In this document: positions 51,501 to 58,910 of the stretch, piece by piece | How positions within the stretch are numbered: the stretch's first letter is position 1 | Layout: every line of letters begins with the position of its first letter | NCBI GenBank assembly: GCA_019916065.1 | Contig: CM034238.1 | Location: 26,895,246-26,959,245 of the forward strand | From: Vitellaria paradoxa | Lineage: Eukaryota; Streptophyta; Magnoliopsida; Ericales; Sapotaceae | Direction of reading: 5' to 3' | DNA length: 64,000 bases | Program-made: the position numbers and the translations under genes | Notes under the pieces: model-generated | What the model saw: only the letters and a program-made list of their open reading frames with translations | Database searches by the model: none | Told to the model about the DNA's origin: nothing

Positions 51501-52351
51501 TAATTGCCTGTACAGCACTAATACTGGTGATGCTGATCGCAGAATCAGAGAATATTCAAAAAGCGATGACATGGGTTCACTCAATAAAGATTGCCCGTAT
51601 CTAGCAATTTTCTTTACACAGTCTTTAGCTGTATGGGAATCAACATCCTCAATGTGATGCCAGACTTCAATGAACTCCCAAAAAATGTCTTTCGATTCTT
51701 TGGACAGCAGTTCACTGTCAAATAATAGCAGGAAGATGGTAAGCACTCAGACTTGAAGAATTGAGTAAGGATTTTCTAATTGCAGCAAATTAATAGTTAG
51801 CTCAGCTTCTAAATTCCAACAGTAACTGTTACAATAACTACTTCTGTGTTTAGCTACAGAAATCAGTGATAACGGACAAACATATACATAATCAGCTATT
51901 TCAGTGTAATTGTCTACTTAATGAGCAACCTTCACTAAAATACATACAAACGTACACACACACACACACACGTATATAATTAAGCTAACAAAGAAAATTT
52001 TAATTTTAAACAAAACAAGAATTATACCGATTGAGTAAAACAAAAACAGCTGACAAATTGATAAGAAAATACCGCAAACCCACAACAAATAATTATGCAA
52101 GTATTCGCGTAAAATGATGAACTAAAAAAATAATAATTTAATAACCAAAAAAACTCAAAACCCAGTAGAATAAGGATGAAAAGAACATACCCAGCTTCTA
52201 AAAGCAGTGGGGTACCAGACCATTTGGCACGAAGGGCCACTTGTACATTTTTGGGTTGACGACTCTCCCCAAAAACTAAATTCCTAGAAAGACTCAGAGA
52301 GATGAGAAGAGCGATCAACGCCCAAAACCCAGATCCGAAACGGGTCTCCAT
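7760..52351 (-). CDS. UGGT: UDP-glucose:glycoprotein glucosyltransferase, 37 exons, six frame breaks
   Basis: UGGT reglucosylates N-glycans on misfolded glycoproteins in the ER lumen so that calnexin/calreticulin rebind them (family knowledge, GT24). Exons on the minus strand: 52191-52351, 51275-51714, 51027-51180, 50483-50654, 49284-49357, 47681-47777, 47483-47595, 47252-47367, 45729-45786, 31730-31882, 31494-31592, 31228-31392, 30122-30189, 28808-28897, 28517-28675, 27116-27250, 26903-27007, 26711-26804, 26092-26204, 25756-25966, 24712-24780, 24356-24498, 22171-22272, 20898-21045, 13721-13777, 13507-13637, 13269-13357, 12798-13150, 12592-12687, 12404-12468, 10033-10135, 9760-9918, 9497-9637, 9014-9057, 8775-8889, 8122-8274, 7760-8029. 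Exon phases join consistently. With the six one-base breaks ignored, the protein would be about 1,672 residues, slightly long for the family. It starts METRFGSG with a signal peptide and ends KAEL. The D-A-D metal site is at residues 1437-1439. As written, the frame is broken from exon 2 onward. Confidence 0.93.
7778..7957 (-). repeat. 90-bp coding tandem duplication at the UGGT C-terminus
   Basis: The sequence CTCAAGGTCTTC recurs at 7,778 and 7,868, a period of 90 bp (30 residues). The units read [17 protein letters not shown] and [17 protein letters not shown], each continuing to EDLESK. It lies between the GT24 domain and the terminal KAEL and keeps the frame. Confidence 0.9.
8042..8064. 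repeat. (GA)n microsatellite in UGGT intron 36
   Basis: On the gene strand this is a (CT)n tract ending about 12 bp before the AG acceptor of exon 37, so it is the polypyrimidine tract of the last intron. Confidence 0.9.
10136..12403 (-). other. UGGT intron 30, 2.3 kb, no gene
   Basis: It contains a 33-bp tandem duplication (about 10,786-10,851, TCATGTAAATAGACTTCTCC in both copies) and a compound microsatellite (GA)n(CA)n(GC)n at about 10,963-11,017. No coding content was recognised. Confidence 0.6.
12592..13777 (-). CDS. UGGT: UGGT exons 25-29: beta-rich segment before the catalytic domain
   Basis: Exons 25-29 code residues 1082-1323: [54 protein letters not shown], then the long exon 28 (12798-13150) with [40 protein letters not shown] and [16 protein letters not shown]. 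Exon 28 ends in a charged linker. No frame breaks. Intron 24 before exon 25 is 7.1 kb and holds an antisense Copia remnant. Confidence 0.94.
14093..14120. repeat. C-run abutting A-run
   Basis: About 14 C followed immediately by about 14 A. Similar junctions occur at 22,290, 60,697, 61,847 and 62,076. Confidence 0.85.
14285..19190 (-). mobile_element. Decayed Copia retrotransposon, antisense in the plus sense, same strand as UGGT, intron 24
   Basis: From high to low coordinates the minus strand shows Copia gag and pol order: a zinc-knuckle-like segment (about 17,580-17,660), a protease segment [16 protein letters not shown] (about 17,350-17,390), integrase remnants (16,500-17,150), reverse transcriptase with IVYVDDIIM and [13 protein letters not shown] (15,040-15,180), and RNase H with [15 protein letters not shown] and [13 protein letters not shown] (14,520-14,770). 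Many stops and frameshifts. A purine tract (AACTTAAGGGGGCG) ends at about 14,289. The sequence after it (TTTGGATATGCTTTGTTTTA) resembles the 5' end near 19,165-19,190 (GTTTTGATATGCTTTGTTTT), suggesting decayed LTRs. Confidence 0.8.
20898..26204 (-). CDS. UGGT: UGGT exons 19-24, central sensor region, intact
   Basis: Residues 820-1081 are coded without interruption: [20 protein letters not shown] (exon 19), [20 protein letters not shown] (exon 20), [20 protein letters not shown] (exon 21), [20 protein letters not shown] (exon 22), [20 protein letters not shown] (exon 23) and [20 protein letters not shown] (exon 24). All splice junctions are GT-AG and phases match. A Tourist-like MITE ends only 25 bp upstream of the exon 19 acceptor. 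Confidence 0.93.
21811..22000. repeat. 95-bp tandem duplication in UGGT intron 23
   Basis: Two direct copies start at 21,811 and 21,906 with ACTCATAATCCTCAAAAAGT and end AGACGGAAATAAAA; only a few bases differ. A second dispersed pair (about 21,555-21,640 and 21,697-21,760, TAGCATAAT and AGAAGGGAAAAG) lies just beside it. Confidence 0.85.
22290..22307. repeat. C-run abutting A-run in UGGT intron 22
   Basis: About 14 C followed by AAAA, 17 bp upstream of the exon 23 acceptor on the gene strand, where it reads as a G-run inside the 3' splice-site region. Confidence 0.8.
26230..26399. mobile_element. Tourist-like MITE in UGGT intron 18, 170 bp
   Basis: The ends are GGGTGTGTTTGGAGTTG and, reversed, GGCTCCGTTTGGAGCTC, with flanking AAT on both sides (26,227-26,229 and 26,400-26,402). 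It stops 25 bp before exon 19 on the gene strand. Confidence 0.65.
26432..26500. repeat. Long A-run followed by CAA/CACAA repeats
   Basis: More than 30 consecutive A, then AAC-type triplets and ACACA units, in UGGT intron 18. It may be the tail of a retroposed copy, but no body is recognisable. Confidence 0.7.
26711..30189 (-). CDS. UGGT: UGGT exons 13-18, five of six with one-base frame breaks
   Basis: Exon 13 ([14 protein letters not shown]) lacks a base near 30148, giving an in-frame TGA. Exon 14 has an extra base at 28837/28838. Exon 15 lacks one in the run at 28637-28639. Exon 17 lacks one near 26947-26951, giving TAA. Exon 18 lacks one in the run at 26748-26752. Exon 16 (27116-27250) is intact and reads [20 protein letters not shown]. 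After each break the expected UGGT residues resume in another frame (for example [33 protein letters not shown]), so these are single events, not diverged exons. Splice sites are normal. Confidence 0.88.
27430..27950 (-). mobile_element. L1-type LINE 3' fragment in UGGT intron 15
   Basis: The minus strand codes [29 protein letters not shown] and WRKRNRRNF, matching the C-terminal zinc-binding region (zf-RVT) of plant L1 LINE ORF2. Downstream it has the LINE tail motif TACTTGGGTGGCATCC (27,480-27,495 reversed). Truncated at the 5' side, as LINEs usually are. Confidence 0.75.
27985..28190. mobile_element. Short inverted-repeat MITE, relative of 32,166-32,818
   Basis: The left end has AATTACCTTTACACGCCC. 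The right end, reversed, has GGATAATTACTTTTATACCC and a TTTACTCTGTACTCAAGGTG-like segment; the interior has CACTTAAAAACCTAACACCG. Same family as the copy in intron 9, and in UGGT intron 15. Confidence 0.5.
29490..29640 (+). mobile_element. LINE zf-RVT fragment in UGGT intron 13
   Basis: The plus strand reads [20 protein letters not shown] then ILSLLGF followed by a stop and WVK, the C-terminal zinc-binding motif of plant LINE ORF2. A short decayed piece in the opposite orientation to the 27,430 copy. Confidence 0.6.
30370..30475 (+). mobile_element. LINE 3' tail fragment in UGGT intron 12
   Basis: TACTTGGGTGGCATCCCTTG and ACTTTAATACAA match, in the opposite orientation, the tail of the LINE at 27,430-27,950. 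A T-run and a (GT)n tract (30,534-30,565) follow. Confidence 0.5.
30534..30565. repeat. (GT)n microsatellite
   Basis: About 15 GT units in UGGT intron 12. Confidence 0.9.
30649..30823. repeat. 86-bp tandem duplication in UGGT intron 12
   Basis: Two direct copies begin at 30,649 and 30,735 with AGAGGGAAGAAGAAG, both containing TGAAATCCTCGATGACAGAA. The second has extra AAG units. Confidence 0.85.
31228..31882 (-). CDS. UGGT: UGGT exons 10-12, following the 13.8-kb intron 9
   Basis: The exons encode residues 463-601 without a break: [20 protein letters not shown] and RWRSNINE (exon 10), [19 protein letters not shown] (exon 11), [16 protein letters not shown] (exon 12). Exon 10 starts at 31882 directly against the terminus of a retrotransposon LTR, so the A of its AG acceptor is LTR sequence. 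Exon 11 ends GAG followed by GCAAGT, a GC donor; no GT alternative keeps the frame. Exon 12 ends at 31228 before GTAATG. Confidence 0.93.
32166..32818. mobile_element. Inverted-repeat MITE with a nested RTE tail
   Basis: The left end GGGTAATTGCCTTTTTACCC and the right end, reversed, ATAATTGTCCTTTTTACCCC continue as AAGGTGAAAATCACTTACA on both sides, an inverted repeat of about 50 bp. Flanks CATATTCTG and CATAATATTC may be a decayed 9-bp duplication, hinting at a Mutator-like origin. An RTE LINE tail interrupts it at about 32,363-32,635. Confidence 0.6.
32363..32635 (-). mobile_element. RTE-type LINE 3' end
   Basis: The minus strand encodes RQIHIADPT then a stop, the conserved C-terminus of plant RTE LINE ORF2, followed by the CCAAAC-repeat tail. 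The plus-strand landmark is CCCACTAGGTGGGGTCGGCT. A second copy lies at 59,250-59,530. Confidence 0.65.
35030..35768 (-). mobile_element. Second Copia fragment (RT/RNase H and probable 3' LTR), left half
   Basis: On the minus strand the RNase H end reads [39 protein letters not shown] and LVNVLTKGL, then a purine tract TTGAGGGAGTG at about 35,205 and a probable LTR down to about 35,030. It continues upstream at 43,028-43,110 ([20 protein letters not shown]), so the non-autonomous LTR element at 35,769 split one Copia gene. It lies inside the older Copia. Confidence 0.7.
36351..36651 (+). repeat. 5' LTR of the nested Copia
   Basis: It begins CGATAAAGTTGTTGG (the partner LTR begins TGATAAAGTTATTGG) and ends TTCTAACA. 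About 98% identical to 40,749-41,050. Confidence 0.9.
40749..41050 (+). repeat. 3' LTR of the nested Copia
   Basis: It begins TGATAAAGTTATTGG right after the purine tract and ends TTCTAACA before the GGCAA target duplication. Confidence 0.9.
41182..41814 (+). CDS. Unrecognised 210-codon ORF in the non-autonomous LTR element
   Basis: This is the only sizeable open frame in the element's own interior. The product is rich in Asn, Ile, Thr and Pro, has a Gln-rich helix-like start ([20 protein letters not shown]) and an acidic middle ([20 protein letters not shown]). No zinc knuckle, protease, RT or integrase motif is visible. The position just upstream of the 3' purine tract does not fit a normal gag. 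It may be a captured host fragment, a gag relic or a chance frame; I do not assign a function. Confidence 0.4.
   Translation: MSKPLLAHFCRFQIINILPGTHSNNNQMQTQIVALTEAIQGLNAKFEERYWPSNPIHLSSNQISNSKPNTASAPPFGAFTDTLKVTNKPNRECNDDHLEVKRNPNNDQIEELIYEPNPNNFYFPDDKNDDQIMGKLLDEIVATTEIVATIKIISLNETQTSSDITKVPTSTIELKSIPKTYGTSVNIVFSTPKLLPQIGPFSVFFQHLQV
42100..42758. mobile_element. 659-bp terminal-inverted-repeat element with 8-bp target duplication
   Basis: The ends are perfect 17-bp inverted repeats, CTATGAAGCATGGATAC on the left and its reverse complement on the right. The target duplication AAGATTAT is exact (42,092-42,099 and 42,759-42,766) and lies within the 3' LTR of the surrounding element, whose other LTR shows the uninterrupted site. 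Sub-terminal GGATACG / CGTATCC motifs recur many times on both sides. No transposase is encoded. The 8-bp duplication and clustered subterminal motifs point to a hAT-type MITE. Confidence 0.85.
44181..45033. mobile_element. PIF/Harbinger-like MITE inside the old Copia LTR, 853 bp
   Basis: The ends are GGATGTGCTTGGGAG and, reversed, GAGTGTGCTTGAGAG, with a perfect TTA duplication (44,178-44,180 and 45,034-45,036). The intact LTR copy at 31,884 shows the empty-site sequence. Sub-terminal AAACCCAT / ATGGGTTT segments are also inverted. Confidence 0.75.
45153..45728 (-). other. Remainder of UGGT intron 9 next to exon 9
   Basis: Unique-looking AT-rich intron sequence between the old Copia 5' LTR and exon 9. 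No element or gene recognised. Confidence 0.5.
45729..51180 (-). CDS. UGGT: UGGT exons 3-9: N-terminal thioredoxin-like sensor region
   Basis: Seven exons code residues 201-462 without frame breaks. Recognisable family blocks are [10 protein letters not shown] and [14 protein letters not shown] (exon 3), [12 protein letters not shown] and [20 protein letters not shown] (exon 4), [15 protein letters not shown] (exon 5), [19 protein letters not shown] (exon 6), [12 protein letters not shown] (exon 7), [14 protein letters not shown] (exon 8) and the 58-bp exon 9. In UGGT this region forms thioredoxin-like domains that sense misfolded clients. All donors are GT and all acceptors AG. Confidence 0.92.
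46922..47078. mobile_element. Tourist-like MITE in UGGT intron 8, 157 bp
   Basis: The ends are GAGTGTGTTTGGAGTG and, reversed, GGCACCGTTTGGTGTGC, with a perfect TAA duplication (46,919-46,921 and 47,079-47,081). The interior contains repeated GATAAAAAGTGA segments. Confidence 0.75.
49044..49200 (-). mobile_element. tRNA-derived SINE in UGGT intron 5
   Basis: It is flanked by a 23-bp direct repeat, starting CAATTAAAGCATCTAT, at 49,021-49,043 and 49,201-49,223 with one mismatch. On the minus strand the body begins with AGCCTTGGTGCAACAG (box A-like) and TTGTTGATTCAATAC (box B-like), as in tRNA-headed plant SINEs. The long target duplication is what LINE-driven retroposition leaves. Confidence 0.8.
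50194..50305 (-). mobile_element. tRNA-derived SINE with poly-A tail in UGGT intron 4
   Basis: The 19-bp target duplication, AGAAAAATYCATGCAACAT, lies at 50,175-50,193 and 50,306-50,324 (one mismatch). On the minus strand the body starts GTTGAGTGAGGCACTTAGC, has TAGCTTGGTGG (box A) and GGGTTCGAACCCG (perfect box B), and ends in a run of A. The short body suggests a 3' truncated or minimal SINE. Confidence 0.8.
51275..52351 (-). CDS. UGGT: UGGT exons 1-2: signal peptide and first sensor segment
   Basis: Exon 1 (52191-52351) encodes METRFGSGF followed by a hydrophobic stretch (about residues 9-24), an ER signal peptide, then [20 protein letters not shown], a block I recognise from plant UGGTs. 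Exon 2 (51275-51714) continues with [14 protein letters not shown] and [10 protein letters not shown]. The run of five A at 51313-51317 gives CTG TTT TTG ATG, whereas the family expects [15 protein letters not shown], which one extra base would supply. Without it, translation shifts and stops at TGA near the end of exon 3. The start is taken at 52351 because it leads straight into the signal peptide. Confidence 0.9.
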
Positions 52352-52790
52352 TGCCGAAACCTGATTGAATTCAACCCCTTTTTCCGAGGGATCAGAGCAC
52401 GGCCATAGATCAACAATGGAGTCTGGAGTGATTTCAGGGTCTTCACAGAGAGTTTTCCTCAACCGAGATGAATGGCTTGGTGAACCGGAGGAGACCAAGA
52501 CGAGGACGATGACTTTAAGCAGGCGAGTCAGTGAGCAAATGCTAGGGCTCAGCATCGTGTTGCTTGGTTTTTTGAATAGTTGTGTAATCAAATCCTGCCA
52601 CGTCAGAAGGGTAGGGTGTTTTATGTCTTTTGGTTTGAATGTGGGGTTTCTTTTGTAATTTAACCAGACAAAAGATCCGCGCCACGCCACAATTTGACAT
52701 GGCACTGCACCATTGGTTTACAACGTTCGTTTTGATTGCAACACTTGTGACTCTCTCTCTCACTGTCACACATACACAATAGGTTAATTA
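52352..52790 (-). promoter_or_regulatory. Presumed 5' UTR and promoter region of UGGT
   Basis: Immediately upstream of the chosen start. The reading frame of exon 1 stays open for 118 codons upstream, with an in-frame ATG at 52,555 among others. A CT/GA-rich stretch lies near 52,750-52,766. No TATA box could be chosen with confidence, so the transcription start is unknown. Confidence 0.4.
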
Positions 52791-55359
52791 CACCCGTCTC
52801 CCTTCAATATTTAAATAATTGTACTAATCACTCTTTAATATTTAAAAATTGTGCTTATTTTTTTTTTACTTTAAAATGTTACTAATATTGATTCATTTTT
52901 GTTAAAGTAACCATTAAATCTTAATATAAAATATCAAAATAACTAAAATTTTAAATATATTATTTATTTTATCTCTACTTATCTCGCTTATTTGTAAGTT
53001 TTTTTTTTACAAAAATTCTCATAAACAAGTAATACATTCTACTTATAAAGCATGGTTCTATAATCAATCCATGACCCCTAAATGCTAAAGGCTTTCTTGA
53101 AGTGGCCTCGCAATTCTTACAAGGTGAAGATGATGGGATTGGTCCATGAATTTTTCTTCTTTTTGTTGCGTTTCGCATAAGTGGTTAAAAAGAGATATTG
53201 TATCAGATTGTTTCACAAAGGCCAACTTAATCCTCTTATCTAAGGATCTTCTTGATAGCCCATCTTTGTCCTAATACAGCCTCTCAGTGATATATTTCAT
53301 TCTTCTTCCCTATTACTTAGAAAAAATGTGCTGCCAACAAGTGAGTCATTGGTTCAAGTCCAAGCTATTATTATCATTCTTTATTAATGTTTAATAAAAT
53401 TTTAAATTTAAATGGGTTATGCTTAAGTGATAAGGAAATAAATTTTAGTCCCATTATTCAGAGGTTTAAATCCTCCCGTTTCTAGTTTGAGTTAACTACA
53501 GTCTTTAAATTGTAAGTCTTATCAATTAAGAAAGTACCGCCATGCTTCATTCTCTCATTGAGTCAATAATAGAGTTATACAATCTTTTTATTTGGTTCAT
53601 GACCATTAAAATTAGTTTGTGATTATCCTTGTGGATAAATGAGAAGTATAAGAATAATTAATAAACAAGTGTATATTCTACTTTAAAAGAGAAAAAAAAT
53701 TTCTCAACACAAAATTTTTTTGGTCGCATTTGAAGTTGATCCATTAGAAATCTATAATGAATCGAAATTTTAAAACCCATGACTATGAGAAATCAGTTTG
53801 TGATTATTGTTGTGAATAGATGAAACTGTAATTATTCTTATGGATAAACGAGAAGAGTAAAAATAATTAATAGGTATGTGTAGAATTTTAAATTCTACTT
53901 AAATAAAATCTTACCAATAAATTTTTTTGCTCGCTTTTGAAGTCACTGGCTCATTAGAAATCCATAGGGGACAAAAGTTTTGAAAATTCCAAACTTAATT
54001 TTACAAGCAATTTCAACTTATTTAAAGAGCAAAACTTTCACTATAATGCAATTTTTAATTAAAACTACCATTTGAATTTAAGAAAACTACCTTTGAAACT
54101 AATTTATTAAGAAACTGAATTGTGGGAGTTAGATTATGTTTTATTACAAAAATGACCTTATTTTGTTAAGTTTAAAATGGTGTACATTTTTTAATAGAAG
54201 GTATTTTTGTTAAACAGATACATATAAAACAAGCTTCACCAAACTATAATTTCATGAAAATTTTAGTCTCACCAACATCACTTGCTTCCTTCATAATAAT
54301 ATAGATATATTATATAATTATATATAAGCACTAATAGAATCACATTAAGTTCTCTTTTATGTCCACCTAGGAAGTTAATTAATTTCATTACTTCATTGGC
54401 CAGAATTGATGCTTTCAATATATATGTATTTGTTTCATTTTTAAAGGATTGTCTATTTGCTTACATATATTGCAGAGACATTGTCTTTGGATAGTGCTAT
54501 TGGGACTAAACATGAGTGCACATGCCAAGCGTGTGTCACTTTATTTGTAAAATTTAAACAATTGATAGTTATAAAAGTCAAGTTAAATGGTACAAATTTA
54601 ATTAAGTAGGTGGTCTTGGATGTAGATGGAGGTTTGTGAAATAAAATAATTAGTAGTTATAGATTGCAGATATTGCTCAAATTAATTGGCAATGTGTTGT
54701 GAAGAATATACTCCATTACTTTTTCGAGATGCCTTCTCAAGAAGAAGGAGGTGAAAGTGAAAGATATTTCAAAACTATACCAGAAATACATACCAAGCAA
54801 TGTTGATGATCCTAATAACTCCATGGACAATAATGAGAAATACATACCAAGCAATGTTGATGACCCTAATAACTCCATGGACAATAATAAGAATGTTGTG
54901 ATATCAATTACCAAAAAAAAAAAAGAATGTTGTGATATCATGAGATTGATTGGATATTCTTGAGATAACTATTGATAATAATACAATCAATATGAGATTA
55001 AGAATGATAATTGTGATTACTAGTGATCATGATTATGAATAATCATAACAATTTTATATTTAGTTATTAGTCTGACATTATTTTAAAGAGTTAGATGAAT
55101 ATTATTCACTAGCCTTGTAAAATATCTTTTTTTTATTAAATTCTATGAATAGTTTATTTTTGTATTATTACTCTATAAATTAAATTATCAAAGGAACTTC
55201 TCCAATGTTTGGGAGAGAGAAAGAGGCAAATCTATTGCTAGTGCCACAAACTTTAGCGTTGGTGCAAATAGAGGTCCAACCATGTAAAGAGGAGAACCCA
55301 TGGGGAGAGGAGCTGAAGCAATAAGTAGAATTGTGCATGAGTCATCGTCCTCTCATTTA
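52791..55359. other. Intergenic region between UGGT and SHMT, left part
   Basis: AT-rich, with no family-matching coding sequence on either strand. It holds a short tandem-repeat ORF at 54,751-54,963 described separately. Confidence 0.5.
54751..54963 (+). other. Small ORF built on a 54-bp tandem duplication
   Basis: The 70-codon frame contains KYIPSNVDDPNNSMDNN twice in tandem. The duplicated DNA unit (about 54 bp, from about 54,785 to 54,892) has one or two differences. I do not recognise the sequence and there is no sign it is expressed. Confidence 0.35.
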
Positions 55360-55577
55360 GGCTCTATTTGGCACCGGTAGCTAAAGATTACTTCAACAGT
55401 GCTTGATCAAATTTATTCTACATTTTAACATTTTTTTAAACTTTCAAGGATAAAAATATCAAATTAACAAAAACAAGTTAGTCACTTCAAAAAATATCAC
55501 TTTGTTTTTTCCTTTCCCAAACACAAATTTAGCTAGTTAAAAAAAAAAACTAACTAAATTTGTTCCCAAACCAAACC
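55360..55577. mobile_element. Tourist-like MITE, 218 bp
   Basis: The ends are GGCTCTATTTGGCACC and, reversed, GGTTTGGTTTGGGAAC, with TTA on both sides (55,357-55,359 and 55,578-55,580). The interior contains CTAACTAAATTTGT-like segments in both orientations. Confidence 0.55.
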
Positions 55578-56612
55578 TTAAGAGTCTCCATTAAGATAGT
55601 CTAATTATGTAGCACCTAATATTTCTACCACTTAAAAGTAGGAGCGGTCCAACTAACAAATATAGTCTTATACCATAACGGTTAAGTCATTCCATTCCAT
55701 CCTACCCTTGACAATACCAACTAGAATCTATACGCACTGCAATAAATGCGACTTTAACAAACTATAGGTGCTTCTAAATGTGTATTCACACATAGCTCGT
55801 TGAATAACGAAATTTCAGCAAATCCAACATAAGGCTCATGAGCTACTTAAGCCGGACCTGTTGACAGCCCCAGATAGCAACTAGCAATAATAACTAGCGA
55901 AAATAACTTGTCGATATAAACCAAGATCACTCCCACAGTTGAACAAACCAGTTATTACCAACCCACAAAACCCAAAGTCATTTGCATCACAAGCAAAAAT
56001 TATTTTGAAAATCTACTAGTAAAACAGACACCAAACAAAGTAACAGCAACCAAAACGAACCAACTCAGCCCCAGTTAGAATCTGGAAATGCGAAATGATT
56101 CCTAATTACATAACAATAAACAGGACACAGCAAATACAGGTTTCCCTCTCTCCAGCATGAAATGTAACAAAAATCCCAATTGACCAAATCCATCTGTATC
56201 TATCAAGTCAACAATTAAATATCAATCAAAAACTGATGCTGTATATCAAAAATAATCACATGTGCAGACAGTTTTGGGGTTTTCATTCGGCTAAATAATC
56301 CAAAATTACAGAGACGGTGTTTAAGAATTGCTTTTTACTTCGCTGCAATCGGCGAACTGTTGCCCACTCATAGCACGTAACATCTGGCACGGGAACCATA
56401 CCACTGCTTTACCAAAACAGAAGAACATGAACATTACACTCGCACATTCTTGTGGGGTGTGGGTGAGTAATTTGGTGTGGCTAGTGCACTGCCAAAACAA
56501 TCTAGAGAAGCCACCTCAGTCAAAAACATAAGAATCAAATTTGCCTCTGCGATTGTTACCTTGTTCAGCAGAGGTCTGTCCAGGTAGCAGGACATTTAGA
56601 ACTAAGAAGCAT
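55578..56612. other. SHMT 3' flank and probable 3' UTR
   Basis: Non-coding sequence ending at the SHMT stop codon (56,613-56,615 on the minus strand). The last few hundred bases before the stop are probably 3' UTR. No other feature was recognised. Confidence 0.4.
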
Positions 56613-58873
56613 TTATGCATCAAACCCTGGCATTGCAAACTGACTTGCAAAATTTTCAACTCTGGTCCGAAGCTCTACAATATCTTTGTTGTTCTGAATG
56701 CCGTTCAAGAAAGCTTTTTGCAACTTCCCATGTTCTCTCTGCACTGTGCTCGTTATCTGTGCAGCTCTCAGAAGGAAGTCAGCCATTGTCTCAAAATCAG
56801 CCTCTAGGCAACCTCTAGACGTCATAGCAGGAGTACCTGAGGGCATAAGGATGAAAAAGTTAGAATAGAACACAAACATCTCATGAAATACAAATCAAGA
56901 AAGACAATAATTTGTAATTTGATGTGCGATAAGATCTTCACTTACCAATCCTTACACCTCCAGGTGTGATAGTGCCATTATCATCAAATATAGCAATTTT
57001 GTTAAGTGTAATGTGACACATTTCACAGACCAGCTCATAACACTTACCTATGAAAAGCACATTTAAAAAAAAAAATGTCAGTACATGCTCACAAAAGATT
57101 AGGACATGCTCAGATACCATACCATCAGATTAAGAAACAGTTACATAATAAACTGCAGCTAGCTTAGCATCAACACATATGTGAAAAAGGAGGACAAATT
57201 TAAAACTAAGTGCAAACACAAGCAAATAAAATGCAGCACCAAATACAGGCAATAGAGATGAAATTAAAGAGACCATCCATTCCAAGACCATTTTGGGAGG
57301 AAAGTGTGGTTTACATCATTTTGCAAAAATAAGGATAAAAACAAGATTAAACGAGTCGGATTTCCTTAAAGCAATTACCTGAGGACAGCACATCTTCATG
57401 AATTTTGTTTGTAGCAGTATAAATTTAAGTTTCTATGCCTTAGCAACCTTGTATGAAGGTTAATGCTTAGAATCAAATTGCCACCTACTTGTTATTAAGT
57501 GGCTTCTAGTGCCTGCCAACAAACAGAAACAAATGGTTGCTGCAAGGAAGTTGCTTGTTACTACCGTGGCTGCTCCACCTACTTCCATTAAGGTTACAGC
57601 TAGTCAGGTATTTGTGGCAGAAAAAATCAAGTAGGTAAGTAGGACCCAGGCTTTTGATCACTACGTCCATTACGATTTACTTCTGTGTATTGAATGGGCC
57701 CAAACCATAAAACTAAAATACAAGTTGCAATAGCTAATACTATGTTATAACTTTACTGGTACTTGTCCACTTGTCACCACTTTTAGAAGCTGCTTTTCAG
57801 TGTTATTAACTATATTTGTTAACAAGTACCTCAACATAAAGAAACCTAAAGAACATAGCAGCTAATAAAATCATCAGATTAGAATATTTTCCATTGCTGC
57901 TTGTCAGCATTATTAACTATATTTTTTAACAAGTACCTCAACATAAAGAAACCTAAATAATATAGCAGCCAATTAAATCATCAGATTTGACTATTTTTCA
58001 TTGCTCCTAGTTCCCTGCTGGGCTATTCCGAGCCCCATGGTACAAAATTTGATCCGTGCATGCTGGATATCACAGAGATAAGCTACAATATATTATTTCT
58101 GCAAACTTTTAAGCCTTAATCTACAATTTGTTCAGTTGTACCATGTATTCTGACACAATTTCTTTCCCCCCTCTGGTCATTATATTTCTACCAAATCAAT
58201 GCCATTAAATTTATCATTAAAAAAAAAAATCCCAATTTCATTACATCCAATTGAATAGAAGGATCCCACCAAAGAAATTTGCGGAGTGTAAATGATGGTC
58301 TACTTAATGGTTAGGAGCAAAAATGAAATACAAACCATATCTAATGAGTAATCTATTTGGTTCCAATTTGAACATCCCTCGGCAACCAAATGAAACCATT
58401 CTAATTTCCACCCTGCATAGGCTGTAAAAGGGTACAAGATATTTGAAATAATAAAGTCGACTCCTTTCAAAAGCTATGGGAAAAGGTCAGGATCATTATT
58501 TGAAAAATAACAGGGCACCTACTTTCATTCTTATTATTTATACAAGATGTAGAATGTAGTATAAATTATAGTCATTTAATGATATCATGGAGGGACGTGA
58601 TGAAATATCTAAAGCCTCTGCACTGGCCATTTCATGGGGCATGGAGAACATAAGCCCCAAATTTGCCGCTGAACACTAATCCTAGAGTCACTCTACCCTT
58701 AGAGAAGTATGTGTTGGAGGAAGCACACTTTGGAAGCCTAGGTAGAACACTGCTTAAACACAAACATAAACTCTAAAACAAACGACTAGGCAGATTAAGA
58801 AAATTGGTAACATAGGAAGCAGCTCAACTACAAAGAGTGCACTGCAAAACTTTTCATAGATTACTTGTGTCAA

Positions 58874-58910
<37 letters not shown>

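Noticed and set aside
52365..52658. 97-codon open frame antisense to the UGGT 5' region
   Set aside because: It mirrors the open UGGT frame on the other strand and matches nothing known.
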